Below are positions 50,800 through 59,372 of a DNA stretch of 64,000 nucleotides, piece after piece. Under the pieces are notes generated by a model. The model did not search any database. It was given only the letters and a program-made list of their open reading frames with translations, and was not told the DNA's origin. Origin of the DNA: Galactobacter caseinivorans (GTDB lineage: Bacteria > Actinomycetota > Actinomycetes > Actinomycetales > Micrococcaceae). Within the stretch, counting starts at the first letter, position 1, and every line of letters begins with the position of its first letter. Made by a program: the position numbers and the translations under genes. The stretch covers positions 124,001 through 188,000 of the forward strand of contig NZ_QQXL01000005.1 in the NCBI RefSeq assembly GCF_003640665.1, given 5' to 3'.

Positions 50800-51270
50800 A
50801 TGAGTCAGCACCCGAACGATTCCCACTGGGACCAGCCCAACCCCTATGCCCCCCTGGCCAACGAGCGGCCGGCAGGTGGCCGCGCAGACGGTGACTACTC
50901 GGCCCACAGTGTGAGCCCCGCGCCTGGACCGCAGCCCGGGCAGGATCCGTTGGGCTTGCCGCCGGCCTACAACCCGTCCAGCCTGGCAACGGACACCGGC
51001 GCCAGCGTCGGGCGGGAAACGGATGCGTCCAGGGGATCGGGTTGGATTGCGCTCTCTCTGGGCGCCGTGTCCATCTTCATCAACTCATACGTCCTGTTTC
51101 TTGTGGTCCCCTTGGCGGTGATTGCGATCGTGACAGGGATCCAAACCCTGGCCGCGGCCCACCGCCTCAAGCGCAGGAAAGCGGCCGTGGGCACGCTGGT
51201 GGCGTTGGGCGTGGCCGGGGTGGTTCTTGGTGTGCTGGGCCTGGCGAACAGGATTTTCGGGTTCATCTAG
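50800..51270 (+). CDS. DUF4190-like membrane protein 3
   Basis: 156 residues; polar N-terminus without the QFG repeats, then two membrane helices (LGAVSIFINSYVLFLVVPLA and LVALGVAGVVLGVLGLANRI) around AAAHRLKRRKA. The first residues MSQHPND resemble those of the two genes upstream (MSQSPNE, MSQNPYE), supporting gene duplication. AGGGGA precedes the ATG. Confidence 0.75.
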   Translation: MSQHPNDSHWDQPNPYAPLANERPAGGRADGDYSAHSVSPAPGPQPGQDPLGLPPAYNPSSLATDTGASVGRETDASRGSGWIALSLGAVSIFINSYVLFLVVPLAVIAIVTGIQTLAAAHRLKRRKAAVGTLVALGVAGVVLGVLGLANRIFGFI

Positions 51271-51285
51271 GGCGGCGTCCGCGGG

Positions 51286-51351
51286 TTTGCGGCCCGTGAT
51301 CGAGGTTTGCGGCTCACGTACGTGCCGCAAAGGTCGATCGTGAGCCGCAAA
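51286..51351. repeat. 66-bp nested palindromic element, copy 5
   Basis: Outer TTTGCGGCCCGTGATCGA against TCGATCGTGAGCCGCAAA (three mismatches) and inner TTTGCGGCTCACG against CGTGCCGCAAA, starting exactly 20 bases in. The word TTTGCGGC therefore occurs twice in each orientation. It lies between the convergent DUF4190 and ABC permease genes. Confidence 0.87.
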
Positions 51352-51436
51352 CCAGGCCGGCGTGGCGGGCCGGCGTGGCAGACGGGGCGGGGCGGGCCGT
51401 CAAGCACCCACCCCGCCCCGGCGCCGCCGGTACTGG

Positions 51437-52681
51437 CTAGTCCTTCAGGGCCAACGCGCTCTTCCAGTTCAGCGCGCCGCTGGTGTGCAGCACGGAGAGG
51501 CGGAAGACCTTGCCGCCCAGGCGGATCAGCAGGTACGCGGTGAGCAGGCTCAGGGCCAGCGAGACCAGCGTCTGCCACAGCGGGACGTCGGACTGCAGCA
51601 TGCGCACGGGCATGGTCACCGAGGAGATGATCGGCACAAAGGAGCTGGCCACCAGCACGTTTCCGGTGGCTCCCATGCCGGCAAACAGGCTCAGGATCAG
51701 CACAAAGATGACCGGCATGGACGAGGAGGAGAGGTCCTCGGCCCGGTGCGCCATGGCTCCGATGGACGCGTAGATCGCGGCCAGGATCAGGAAGCCGGCC
51801 AGGAAGAACACCAGGAACCAGCCGGCCGTGGACACAATCACGCCGGTGAACCCCAGGTCCGCTGGCGAGAAGGATAGCGCCAGCAGCCCGGCCCCGATGT
51901 AGAGCGCAATCTGGAACACGGCCAGGACCGTGGACGCCGCGATCTTGCCGGCGAGCAGTTGGCGCAGGGGGATGGTCGCGGCCAGGATCTCCACCACGCG
52001 GCTGGCCTTCTCTTGCAGCACGGAGGTGGCTAGCGGCATGCCAAAGAGGATCGCTGCCAGGTAGAACATCATGGCGAACACGTAGCCCACGGCGGAGGCC
52101 ATGCCGTTGCGTTCGGCGTCGCCCTCCAGCAGCACGGGTGTGAGGGTGGAGCCCTTGATCAGCTCCGACCACGCGGTGCCGCCCGCTCCACTCTTCTGCT
52201 GCACCGTGGCCTGCTCCACCGCTTGGGAGAGCAGTGCCAGTGCGGTGGTGGGCGTGGAGTCACGCGCGGTGAGCTTCCAGCCCTCGCCCTCCTGCGTCAG
52301 CGCCAGGTCGGTCTCGCCGTTGCGCACGCTCTCCACCGGATTCTGGGACACCGTGCCGCTGAGTTCCACCTTGGCGTCGCTGGCCTCGCCGGACAGCTGG
52401 GCGGCCTGCACCACGGCGACGCCGTTCTGCGAGGTCACCGCCACGCTGAGCTTGTCCACCTTGCTTGAGAGCACCCCAAAACCGATCACGCCGCCCACAA
52501 TCACCAGGACGGTGACGAGCGTGCTGATCACGAACGCCTTGCGGCGCACGGTGATGGAGATCTGGTGCAGCATCACGATCAGCCACGGCGGGCGCGGCTT
52601 GGAGGTGTCCTTGCCCGACGGCGCGTGGCCGGCCGGGCGGCCGTCCTGCGGCTGGGCGCTTGGCTGGGTCTGGGTGCTCAT
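51437..52681 (-). CDS. ABC-2 type transporter permease (NatB-like)
   Basis: 414 residues. One N-terminal helix (AFVISTLVTVLVIVGGVIGFG), a large extracellular domain of about 130 residues, then five to six helices (FAMMFYLAAILFGMPLATSV, TVLAVFQIALYIGAGLL). This is the NatB/YhaP exporter layout. It overlaps the ATPase gene upstream by four bases (ATGA). The N-terminal 30 residues are a polar tail with a copy of the dispersed word (52612-52623, read as HAPSGK). Probably exports a drug, peptide or Na+; the substrate is unknown. Confidence 0.88.
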   Translation of the reverse strand: MSTQTQPSAQPQDGRPAGHAPSGKDTSKPRPPWLIVMLHQISITVRRKAFVISTLVTVLVIVGGVIGFGVLSSKVDKLSVAVTSQNGVAVVQAAQLSGEASDAKVELSGTVSQNPVESVRNGETDLALTQEGEGWKLTARDSTPTTALALLSQAVEQATVQQKSGAGGTAWSELIKGSTLTPVLLEGDAERNGMASAVGYVFAMMFYLAAILFGMPLATSVLQEKASRVVEILAATIPLRQLLAGKIAASTVLAVFQIALYIGAGLLALSFSPADLGFTGVIVSTAGWFLVFFLAGFLILAAIYASIGAMAHRAEDLSSSSMPVIFVLILSLFAGMGATGNVLVASSFVPIISSVTMPVRMLQSDVPLWQTLVSLALSLLTAYLLIRLGGKVFRLSVLHTSGALNWKSALALKD

Positions 52682-53556
52682 CGGGTCGCCTCACGGAAGA
52701 TCTCTGACAGGGTGGGAAGGATGCGGTTGAACTCGGTGAGTTCCCCGCGGGCCACGGCTTGGGCCGCGATGGTGCCTGCGCGGCTGGGATCCTCGAGGCG
52801 GATCAGCGCCGAGGCGCCGTCCACGTCCAGCACCTGAACGCCCGGCATCCCACGCAACCAACCGGCGTCGGGCACTGTGACGATGCGGTGCAAAATGTCG
52901 CCGCCCTCGCGCAGATCCTCAGCGTCGCCCTCGGCGACGACCCGCCCGCCCTGCAGCACCACGAGGTGATCGCAGAGGCGGTCGACCAGGTCCAGCTGGT
53001 GGCTGGAGAACAGGATGGGGATGTCAGAGCAGCGCTCGCGCAGCAGATCAACCATGGAGTCCACGGCGTCCGGATCCAGCCCGGAGAAGGGCTCATCCAA
53101 GATCAGCGCGGTGGGGCGGTGCAGCAGGGCGGCGGCGATCTGGACGCGCTGCTGATTGCCGAGGGAGAGTGAATCTAGCTTGGCCTTGGCGCGGTCTAGG
53201 AGGTCAAAGCGCTCCAAAAGCTCGGACGCGGAGGCGGTGGCCTCGCGCCGGCTCAGGCCGTGCAGCTCTCCCAGGTAGCCCAGCTGATCCAGGATGGGCT
53301 GCTCTGGGTAGAGGCCGCGTTCCTCCGGGATGTAGCCAAAGCGGGAGCGGGCATCACGATCCAACGGCACTCCGTTGAGTAGGGATTCGCCCTCCTGAGC
53401 GGCTAGAACACCCATAATCATGCGCATGGTGGTGGTTTTGCCGGCGCCGTTCGCGCCCACAAAACCCGTCATCATTCCGGCGGGAATATCAAAGCTGACG
53501 TGGTCAACCACCATCTTGTCGCCGTAGCGGCGCGTGAGTCCGCGTACCGAAAGCAT
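52678..53556 (-). CDS. ABC transporter ATPase (NatA-like)
   Basis: 292 residues. Walker A GANGAGKTTTMRM at about residue 34, signature LSLGNQQRVQIAAALL (SLGNQQ in place of SSGG), Walker B ALILDEPFSGLDP, switch FSSHQLDL. The C-terminal DUF4162-like part follows from residue 215. GGAGG precedes the ATG. It powers the adjacent permease. The response regulator gene ends 121 bases upstream on the same strand, so the kinase, regulator, ATPase and permease may form one operon. Confidence 0.92.
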   Translation of the reverse strand: MLSVRGLTRRYGDKMVVDHVSFDIPAGMMTGFVGANGAGKTTTMRMIMGVLAAQEGESLLNGVPLDRDARSRFGYIPEERGLYPEQPILDQLGYLGELHGLSRREATASASELLERFDLLDRAKAKLDSLSLGNQQRVQIAAALLHRPTALILDEPFSGLDPDAVDSMVDLLRERCSDIPILFSSHQLDLVDRLCDHLVVLQGGRVVAEGDAEDLREGGDILHRIVTVPDAGWLRGMPGVQVLDVDGASALIRLEDPSRAGTIAAQAVARGELTEFNRILPTLSEIFREATR

Positions 53557-53677
53557 GGGTCCTCCAGGGTCGAATGTGCCGCCGGATTCGGCGATACCTC
53601 GAAACTATCCCGCGGGCCATGCCCGGCGCCTCGGTCGCAGGGGGGAAGCCCACAGATCCACCTTGAGGAGGAGGCGG

Positions 53678-54451
53678 TCAGCCCGCGTGCGGCGAGGCCA
53701 GTCCCAGCCGATACGCCGTGACGATGGCCTGCACCCGATCCCGCGCGCCCAGCTTGCCCAGCACATTGGAGACGTGGGTCTTCACGGTGGCCTCGGAAAC
53801 AAACAACTCAGCGGCGATTTCCTGATTGGAGTAGCCGGCGGCCAGCAGCGCCAGCACATCGGCCTCACGCGGGGTCAGGTCAATCCCGTGCGTCGTCGCA
53901 GGGCCGGGTGCCTGGAAAGACGCCGAGGCGCTGGTGCCTTTCGCGGCGGCGTCGGGCAGGGCCTGCGCCGTCCCGTTCGTCTCGCCAGCGCCATCGCCGG
54001 CACCAACGGCTGCGCCAGCGCCCGCGCCGATGGCCCGGCGCAGGACCCGCAGCGTGACCTCGGGGGAGAGGAGAGCCTGGCCGGCGTGGACCGCGTGCAC
54101 CGCCTCCACCAGATGCTCGGGGCTCGCGTTCTTCAAGAGGAAGCCGGCGGCGCCCGCGGTAATGGCGTCAAAGAGGTAGTCGTCGCGCTCAAACGTCGTC
54201 AGGATGACCACCCCGGCTGCGGCACCGGAGCTGACGATCCGGCGCGTGGCCTCGATGCCATCCACCCCGGGCATCTGGATGTCCATCAGGACCACGTCCA
54301 CCGGGTGCTTGGCCACAAAATCCGCGGCCGCGGCGCCGTCCGCGACCTGCCCCACCACCTCCATGTCCTCCTCCACCGAGAGGATGAGGCCGATCCCCTC
54401 GCGGACCACGGCGTGATCGTCTGCCAAGAGAATGCGAATGGGCTGGTTCAT
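53678..54451 (-). CDS. NarL/FixJ family response regulator
   Basis: 257 residues. Receiver domain to about 120 with phospho-acceptor Asp57 in VVLMDIQMPGVDG and acidic pair D11, D12. The C-terminal LuxR helix-turn-helix reads LTPREADVLALLAAGYSNQE, then ATVKTHVSNVLGKL. The linker between them (about residues 145-190) is unusually long and Gly/Ala-rich, and its LPDAA part is a copy of the dispersed DNA word (53947-53958, inverted). It overlaps the kinase gene (ATGA). Confidence 0.93.
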   Translation of the reverse strand: MNQPIRILLADDHAVVREGIGLILSVEEDMEVVGQVADGAAAADFVAKHPVDVVLMDIQMPGVDGIEATRRIVSSGAAAGVVILTTFERDDYLFDAITAGAAGFLLKNASPEHLVEAVHAVHAGQALLSPEVTLRVLRRAIGAGAGAAVGAGDGAGETNGTAQALPDAAAKGTSASASFQAPGPATTHGIDLTPREADVLALLAAGYSNQEIAAELFVSEATVKTHVSNVLGKLGARDRVQAIVTAYRLGLASPHAG

Positions 54452-55881
54452 GAGGAGGATCCCTGGGGGGTAGAGGTGCCGGAAGTGGTGGGGGAGGGGG
54501 ACGTGACGGGGACGCCGACGCGCTGCAAAGGCAGCCGCACGCGCACCCTATAGCCGGTGCCGGAGCCGCCGGTGGTGCGGGGGCCCAACTCGGCCTCGCC
54601 GCGGTGCAGCGCCGCGCGTTCCTGAATGCCACGCAACCCAAATCCGCCGCCGGAAGTGTCCGGGAGCGGGCGCCCACGGTCCACGATCTCCACCTCCACC
54701 CACCCGCCCGGCCACGCGTCGTCGGGCCCTAATCCCGTGCGCAGCGTCGCCGTCGCTGACGTGGCAGTGGAGTGGCGGCGAACGTTGGAGAGGGCCTCCT
54801 GCGTGACCCGGTAGAGGGAGAGACCAAGGCTGGAGGGCACCGAATCCAGCGGAACATCCGGGTGCTCCACGCGCTGCAATGTCGCACTCACACCGCCGGC
54901 CGCGCTGCCCTCCAGGAGCGCGGGCAGCTCCCCCAGACCGGGCTCGGGACTGCGCTCGCCGCGCTCATCCTCGCCGTAGCCCACGCTCGTATCGGTGCGC
55001 AGCACACCCAGCAGCGAGCGGGTTTCGGCGAGCGCCTGCCGGCTGGATTCCTCGATCTGGCCCAGCAGGCGGGTGGTGGTCTCCGGCGCTTTGGCCTGCA
55101 CCCTGCGGGCCGCGGCGGCTTGCACGCCGACCGCGGAGATGTGGTGCGCCACCACGTCGTGCAGTTCGCGGGCAATGCGCAGGCGTTCATCCACCACCGC
55201 GCGGCGGGCCAGCTCATCCGCCTGCAGGCGCAGCTGATCGGTCTGGCGCAGCAGGGTCTCGCGCTGCCAGGCCGCGGCCCGCCCCCGCCGGCCAAAGAAC
55301 AGCGACCCGCCAAAGTAGGCCACATTGATGATCAGGGAGAAGAGGGCATAGCTCGCCAGCGGCGAGATGGGACCGTCCTGCTGGGGCATCTCCGCCATGA
55401 GTTGCTCGGCGCTCCTGACCAAGGTGAAGGACATGACGACCCACGCGAACATGACGCCAAGCACCACGGCTGCGCAGATCCAGAACGCGCGCGTGTCCTT
55501 GGCCCAGGCCGCGGCGGCGTAGAGGGAGGCAAAGTACGCAGCCTGGAAGGTGGCCTGGACGTTGATGCTCGGGAAGAGCATGCCGACCACCATGAAGACC
55601 ACGCTCGCGACCAACAGTGCGGTGAGTGGCCAGCGGCGCCGGACGGCGAGCGGGGCAATGAGCAGGGCGAAGCCGAACATGGCCTGCCACACAGCGATGC
55701 GGAACTCGGGCTCGCGGAACTGTTCCGTGAGCCACCAGACGGACACACCGATGACCCACCACAGCCCAGCCGCGTAGACGTCCCTGCGTAGGGCGGCCGG
55801 CGGGGGGCTCGGGCGTTCCCAGGCCGCGGGGGCGCCGGACGCATCGCGCCGCATGAGCGCGTTGAACAGGGGGAACGGCAT
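54448..55881 (-). CDS. NarL-group sensor histidine kinase
   Basis: 477 residues. Five or six membrane helices (residues 35-195) with short loops, the DesK/LiaS-like intramembrane-sensing layout. Phospho-acceptor His241 in RIARELHDVVAHHISAVG (HisKA_3), and an HATPase domain to the end with GLGEL..., DRGRPLPDTSGGGFGLRGI (G boxes). Near residue 390 an insert GLGPDDAWPGG is encoded by a copy of the dispersed word (54717-54728). GGAGG precedes the ATG. With the regulator and the ABC exporter it probably forms an envelope- or antibiotic-stress module. Confidence 0.92.
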   Translation of the reverse strand: MPFPLFNALMRRDASGAPAAWERPSPPPAALRRDVYAAGLWWVIGVSVWWLTEQFREPEFRIAVWQAMFGFALLIAPLAVRRRWPLTALLVASVVFMVVGMLFPSINVQATFQAAYFASLYAAAAWAKDTRAFWICAAVVLGVMFAWVVMSFTLVRSAEQLMAEMPQQDGPISPLASYALFSLIINVAYFGGSLFFGRRGRAAAWQRETLLRQTDQLRLQADELARRAVVDERLRIARELHDVVAHHISAVGVQAAAARRVQAKAPETTTRLLGQIEESSRQALAETRSLLGVLRTDTSVGYGEDERGERSPEPGLGELPALLEGSAAGGVSATLQRVEHPDVPLDSVPSSLGLSLYRVTQEALSNVRRHSTATSATATLRTGLGPDDAWPGGWVEVEIVDRGRPLPDTSGGGFGLRGIQERAALHRGEAELGPRTTGGSGTGYRVRVRLPLQRVGVPVTSPSPTTSGTSTPQGSSS

Positions 55882-55963
55882 GGGGCCTCCGGGACCAGGT
55901 GGGTGCGGTCTGCGCTTTGAGCCTAGCGGTCTGCGCGGCGGCGTTTTGGGTTGGAGCCCATGC

Positions 55964-56029
55964 TTTGCGCTCCGATTTCAACGGATGCAGTCCCGCTTTG
56001 CACTGCATCCGCCGAAATTGAGGCGCAAA
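55964..56029. repeat. 66-bp nested palindromic element, copy 6
   Basis: Outer TTTGCGCT and AGGCGCAAA, core GATGCAGTC to ACTGCATC, plan 20-26-20, related to copies 1 and 2. It lies between the kinase start and the 3' end of the MFS gene (both minus strand). Confidence 0.83.
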
Positions 56030-56049
56030 CCTTCGCAGCCCCCGCAAGG

Positions 56050-57363
56050 TCAGGACTCGGGCGCCGCCGTGGTGACGGGCTCGCGGCCCTCGCCGCCGAC
56101 GTCGAGCGGGTGATCAATCTCGTCCCGCCACAGCCGCCCGCCCCACCAGGCGGCCGCGGCCACCAGCGGGGAGACCACAGCGGCGATCGCGAAGATGACC
56201 CACATGGGCATGATCGTGGCCAGCGGCCCGGCCAACGCCATGGACACCGGCATCAGCGCCAGCGAGACAAAGAAGTCCAGGCTAGAGACGCGGCCAAGCA
56301 TGTGATGCGGCACCCGCCGTTGTAGCAGCGTGCCCCAGATGACCTGGCCCATGGCCCCGGTGATGCCCCAGCCAAGGCCCACCACCGCCACCACCCACCA
56401 CTGATTCGTGAAGCCGATCAGGATCAGCGGCAGCGAGCCGAGCCCCCACGCCGCCAGCATCCACGTGAGGTAGCGGCGCGGCAGGGGCCGGGACGCGGTG
56501 ACGATGGAGCCCACCATGGACCCCACCCCCACCACAGCCAGCAGCCCGCCAAACATGGTGGAGTCCCCGCCCAGCTGGTCCGACACCACAAATGGCAGCA
56601 GCACCTCGATGGGCCCCACGGTCGTGAGTACGGAGACGCACGCAAAGAGCAGCGTCCACAGCAGCCAGGGCGTGCGGCGGGTGTAGCGCACGCCCTCGGC
56701 TAGGTCGCGCAGCGCGCTGGCACGTGACCCGGCGCTGGCAGGTGACCCGGCGGCGTCGGGCAGGGGGGTGGCCTTTTGTGGGGGACCGAGCCGCGTCAAC
56801 ACGATGGACGCCGCGACGTGGCAGAGCGCCAGCAGCGCCAGCGCGGCGCCGGGGGAGGCCGCGGCCACGATCACGCCGGCCAGTGCGGGGCCGGCGGCGA
56901 GGCTCAGTGCGGGCCGGGCGGTGCCCTCTAGCCCGTTGGCTGCGAGCAGGTCCTGCGGCGGGAGGATGCCGGGGAGTAGCGCGGAGTAGGCGGGGAAGAA
57001 GAAGGACGCGCTGGCCCCGACCAACCCGGCCACGACCACCAAGTGCCAGAGCTGCAGCGTGCCTGTGAGGGAGAGCAGGGCAATGGCGCCGATGGTGATG
57101 GCGTCCGTGATTTCCACCGCGAGGAGGATGCGGTGTTTGGGCAGGCGGTCGGCGGCGATTCCGCCGATGAGGATGCACGCCAGCAGGCCAATGGAGAGGG
57201 CGGTGGTGGTGATGGAGAGTTCCAGTAGCCCGCCGCCCAGTGCCCGGACTTGGTACACCATGGACACCGCCCAGAGCCCGTGGCCAAAGAGGCTGATGAG
57301 CATCGCCAGGGCGAGCACGCGGTATTGCTGATGGCGGAAGGGTTGCAGCGCGCGCACTGCCAT
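56050..57363 (-). CDS. MFS transporter (EntS/MFS_3-like)
   Basis: 437 residues, twelve predicted helices. FRHQQYRVLALAMLISLFGH at the N-terminus and GGIAADRLPKHRILL (motif A) are typical of the EntS/MFS_3 exporters of siderophores and macrolides. AGGAGG precedes the ATG at good spacing; the frame is open upstream to 57516. The central loop (about residues 200-225) contains TPLPDAAGSPASAGS, encoded by a copy of the dispersed word and short repeats. A siderophore role is conceivable because a siderophore importer lies 2.5 kb away, but they are not in one operon. Confidence 0.82.
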   Translation of the reverse strand: MAVRALQPFRHQQYRVLALAMLISLFGHGLWAVSMVYQVRALGGGLLELSITTTALSIGLLACILIGGIAADRLPKHRILLAVEITDAITIGAIALLSLTGTLQLWHLVVVAGLVGASASFFFPAYSALLPGILPPQDLLAANGLEGTARPALSLAAGPALAGVIVAAASPGAALALLALCHVAASIVLTRLGPPQKATPLPDAAGSPASAGSRASALRDLAEGVRYTRRTPWLLWTLLFACVSVLTTVGPIEVLLPFVVSDQLGGDSTMFGGLLAVVGVGSMVGSIVTASRPLPRRYLTWMLAAWGLGSLPLILIGFTNQWWVVAVVGLGWGITGAMGQVIWGTLLQRRVPHHMLGRVSSLDFFVSLALMPVSMALAGPLATIMPMWVIFAIAAVVSPLVAAAAWWGGRLWRDEIDHPLDVGGEGREPVTTAAPES

Positions 57364-57492
57364 GGGGTCCTCCTGAAGGGGTGTGAGGCTCCAGTCTGAC
57401 GGAAGTAATTGGGACAAGTCAATCGGTTCTGAAGGGGAAAGCTGGGCATAGTGGCCCAGTTCACTGAAGTTTGGCTGTGAGCGCAGTCCACG

Positions 57493-57498
57493 TACCGT
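57493..57498 (+). promoter_or_regulatory. -10 hexamer of leaderless BCCT promoter
   Basis: TACCGT, six bases, ATG at 57505. This is 142 bases from the divergent MFS start. Confidence 0.55.
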
Positions 57499-57504
57499 GA
57501 TGGC

Positions 57505-59322
57505 ATGCCTTCCCACGATCTGAATACAGAACTAAGTCCAGAAATCAGTCAAAAATCGGGGCCGGGCACCGGCGCCGGGGGCATCGCACGCTGGGTCTTT
57601 TGGCCCACCGCCGTGATCGTCCTGGCCTTTGTGTTGGCGACCGTGCTGAACCCCCAAGGCATGAGTGCCGGCATCGGCGCCGTACAGGGCGCCATCATCA
57701 CCAACTTCAGCTGGTGGTACGTCGCCCTCGCCTTCCTCTTTGTGGTCTTCTGTGTCTACGTCGGCTTCTCCAGCAAGGGCAACGTCAAGCTGGGCCGCCC
57801 GGACCACGAGCCCGAATTCTCGTTGATGAGCTGGTTCTCGCTGCTGTTTGCGGCGGGCATGGGCATCGGCCTGGTGTTCTACGGAGTCACCGAGCCGCTC
57901 ACGCATTACGCCACCCCCAAGCCGGAGGTGGCCGTGCAAAACCTGGACGACGGCGCGCGGGCGCAGGAAGCGCTCGCCACCACGTTCCTGCACTGGGGAT
58001 TCCAGCCGTGGGCCATTTACGTGGTGGTTGGCCTGGCTCTGGCCCACGCCATCCACCGTCGTGGCCGCCCGTTGGCGGTGCGCTGGGCGCTTGAGCCGCT
58101 GATCGGCGAGAAGGCCGTTCGTGGCGGCTGGGGCAACGCGATCGACGTGATTGCCCTGGTCGGAACCGTCTTTGGCGTGGCCACCTCCCTTGGCCTTGGC
58201 GTGACCCAGATCAGCTCAGGCCTCAAGTCCCTTGGCGTCGTGGAAGCAGATAACAACTGGATTGAATACGGCATCATCGCCTTCGTGACCTGCTTTGTGC
58301 TGTGGTCAGTGCTCTCCGGCGTCTCCCGCGGCATGAAGTGGCTCTCCAACATCAACCTGGTCCTTGCCGCCGGACTGCTGCTCTTTGTCCTGATCGTGGG
58401 ACCCTCGCAGTTCCTGGCCAAGGAAATTGTTCAGGGCATTGGCCACTACCTGCAGAACTGGTTGGGCATGTCCACGGATACCTCCGCCTTCACCGGCTCT
58501 GAAGGTTCCAGCTGGCAGGCCACCTGGTCCACGTTCTACTGGGGCTGGTGGATGAGCTGGGCCCCGTTCGTTGGCGTCTTCATTGCCCGCATCTCCCGCG
58601 GGCGCACCGTTCGCGAGTTCATCCTCGGCGTCATGCTTGTCCCCGCCCTCATCACCTTCGTGTGGTTCGGGATCCTGGGCGGAACGGCCATCTTCAACGA
58701 GATGACCAGGCCAGAGGGGTACACCAGCGTCATCGGTTCCGAGGGTCAGGTGGACGCCAACGGCGCCCTGTTCCAGGTCCTGGAGCAGCTGCCCGCCGGC
58801 GGGATCCTGGTCATTGGTGCCATCATCCTGTCCGCGATCTTCTTCATCACCTCCTCCGACTCCGGTTCGCTGGTGATGGCCATGATCGCCACGGGCGGTG
58901 ACACCGAGCCCCGCAACTGGATTCGCGTGTTCTTCGCGCTGGCGACCGCGGTGCTCGCCGCGGCGCTGCTGCTGGCCGGCGGCCTCACCGCCATTCAGAC
59001 GCTGGCGATCACCATTGCCTTGCCGTTCAGCGTCATCATGGTGCTGATGTGCGTGGCCACGCTCAAGGCGCTGAATCGCAATGTGCGCAGGTCGGAGAGG
59101 CTGCGCCGCGACGCGCTGGTCTCGGATCTGGCAGAGAAGTTTGGCCTGGAGTCAGACGACGACGCGATCGAGTCCGGCCCCCGCTCCGCCGATTCCTGGT
59201 GGGAGGGGCTCACCACGCGCCGTCGCGAGTCCATCATCATGGGCGTCAGCAAGGCCACCGAGGAACTCAGCGGCGACACCAAGCGCCGCCCCCGCGGTGG
59301 TTCCAAGCGGACCGATGGCTAG
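57505..59322 (+). CDS. BCCT family transporter (betaine/carnitine/choline)
   Basis: 605 residues, twelve membrane helices. Family blocks are GMGIGLVFYGVTEPLTHY, the Trp-rich helix FYWGWWMSWAPFVGVFIARI and SDSGSLVMAMIATGG. The C-terminal 80 residues are charged (SERLRRDALVSDLAEKFG, then DDDAIES), like the osmosensing tail of BetP. Probably brings in a compatible solute with Na+. The start is leaderless. A perfect hairpin terminator follows. Confidence 0.92.
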   Translation: MPSHDLNTELSPEISQKSGPGTGAGGIARWVFWPTAVIVLAFVLATVLNPQGMSAGIGAVQGAIITNFSWWYVALAFLFVVFCVYVGFSSKGNVKLGRPDHEPEFSLMSWFSLLFAAGMGIGLVFYGVTEPLTHYATPKPEVAVQNLDDGARAQEALATTFLHWGFQPWAIYVVVGLALAHAIHRRGRPLAVRWALEPLIGEKAVRGGWGNAIDVIALVGTVFGVATSLGLGVTQISSGLKSLGVVEADNNWIEYGIIAFVTCFVLWSVLSGVSRGMKWLSNINLVLAAGLLLFVLIVGPSQFLAKEIVQGIGHYLQNWLGMSTDTSAFTGSEGSSWQATWSTFYWGWWMSWAPFVGVFIARISRGRTVREFILGVMLVPALITFVWFGILGGTAIFNEMTRPEGYTSVIGSEGQVDANGALFQVLEQLPAGGILVIGAIILSAIFFITSSDSGSLVMAMIATGGDTEPRNWIRVFFALATAVLAAALLLAGGLTAIQTLAITIALPFSVIMVLMCVATLKALNRNVRRSERLRRDALVSDLAEKFGLESDDDAIESGPRSADSWWEGLTTRRRESIIMGVSKATEELSGDTKRRPRGGSKRTDG

Positions 59323-59331
59323 CACCGGACT

Positions 59332-59368
59332 CAGGGACCCGGCCCGACGACGTCGGGCCGGGTCCCTG
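59332..59368 (+). terminator. BCCT terminator
   Basis: Eighteen-base arms CAGGGACCCGGCCCGACG and complement around one A. It contains the GCCCGACG word in both orientations. Confidence 0.88.
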
Positions 59369-59372
59369 GCGT

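Noticed and set aside
11208-56029. 66-bp nested palindromes considered as integron attC sites (also nested, of about 60 bp)
   Set aside because: attC ends carry GTTRRRY/RYYYAAC, not TTTGC/GCAAA; there are no cassette-like promoterless genes and no integrase.
11208-56029. 66-bp elements considered as riboswitches
   Set aside because: They lie at 3' ends and in convergent gaps, not in front of coding regions of one pathway.
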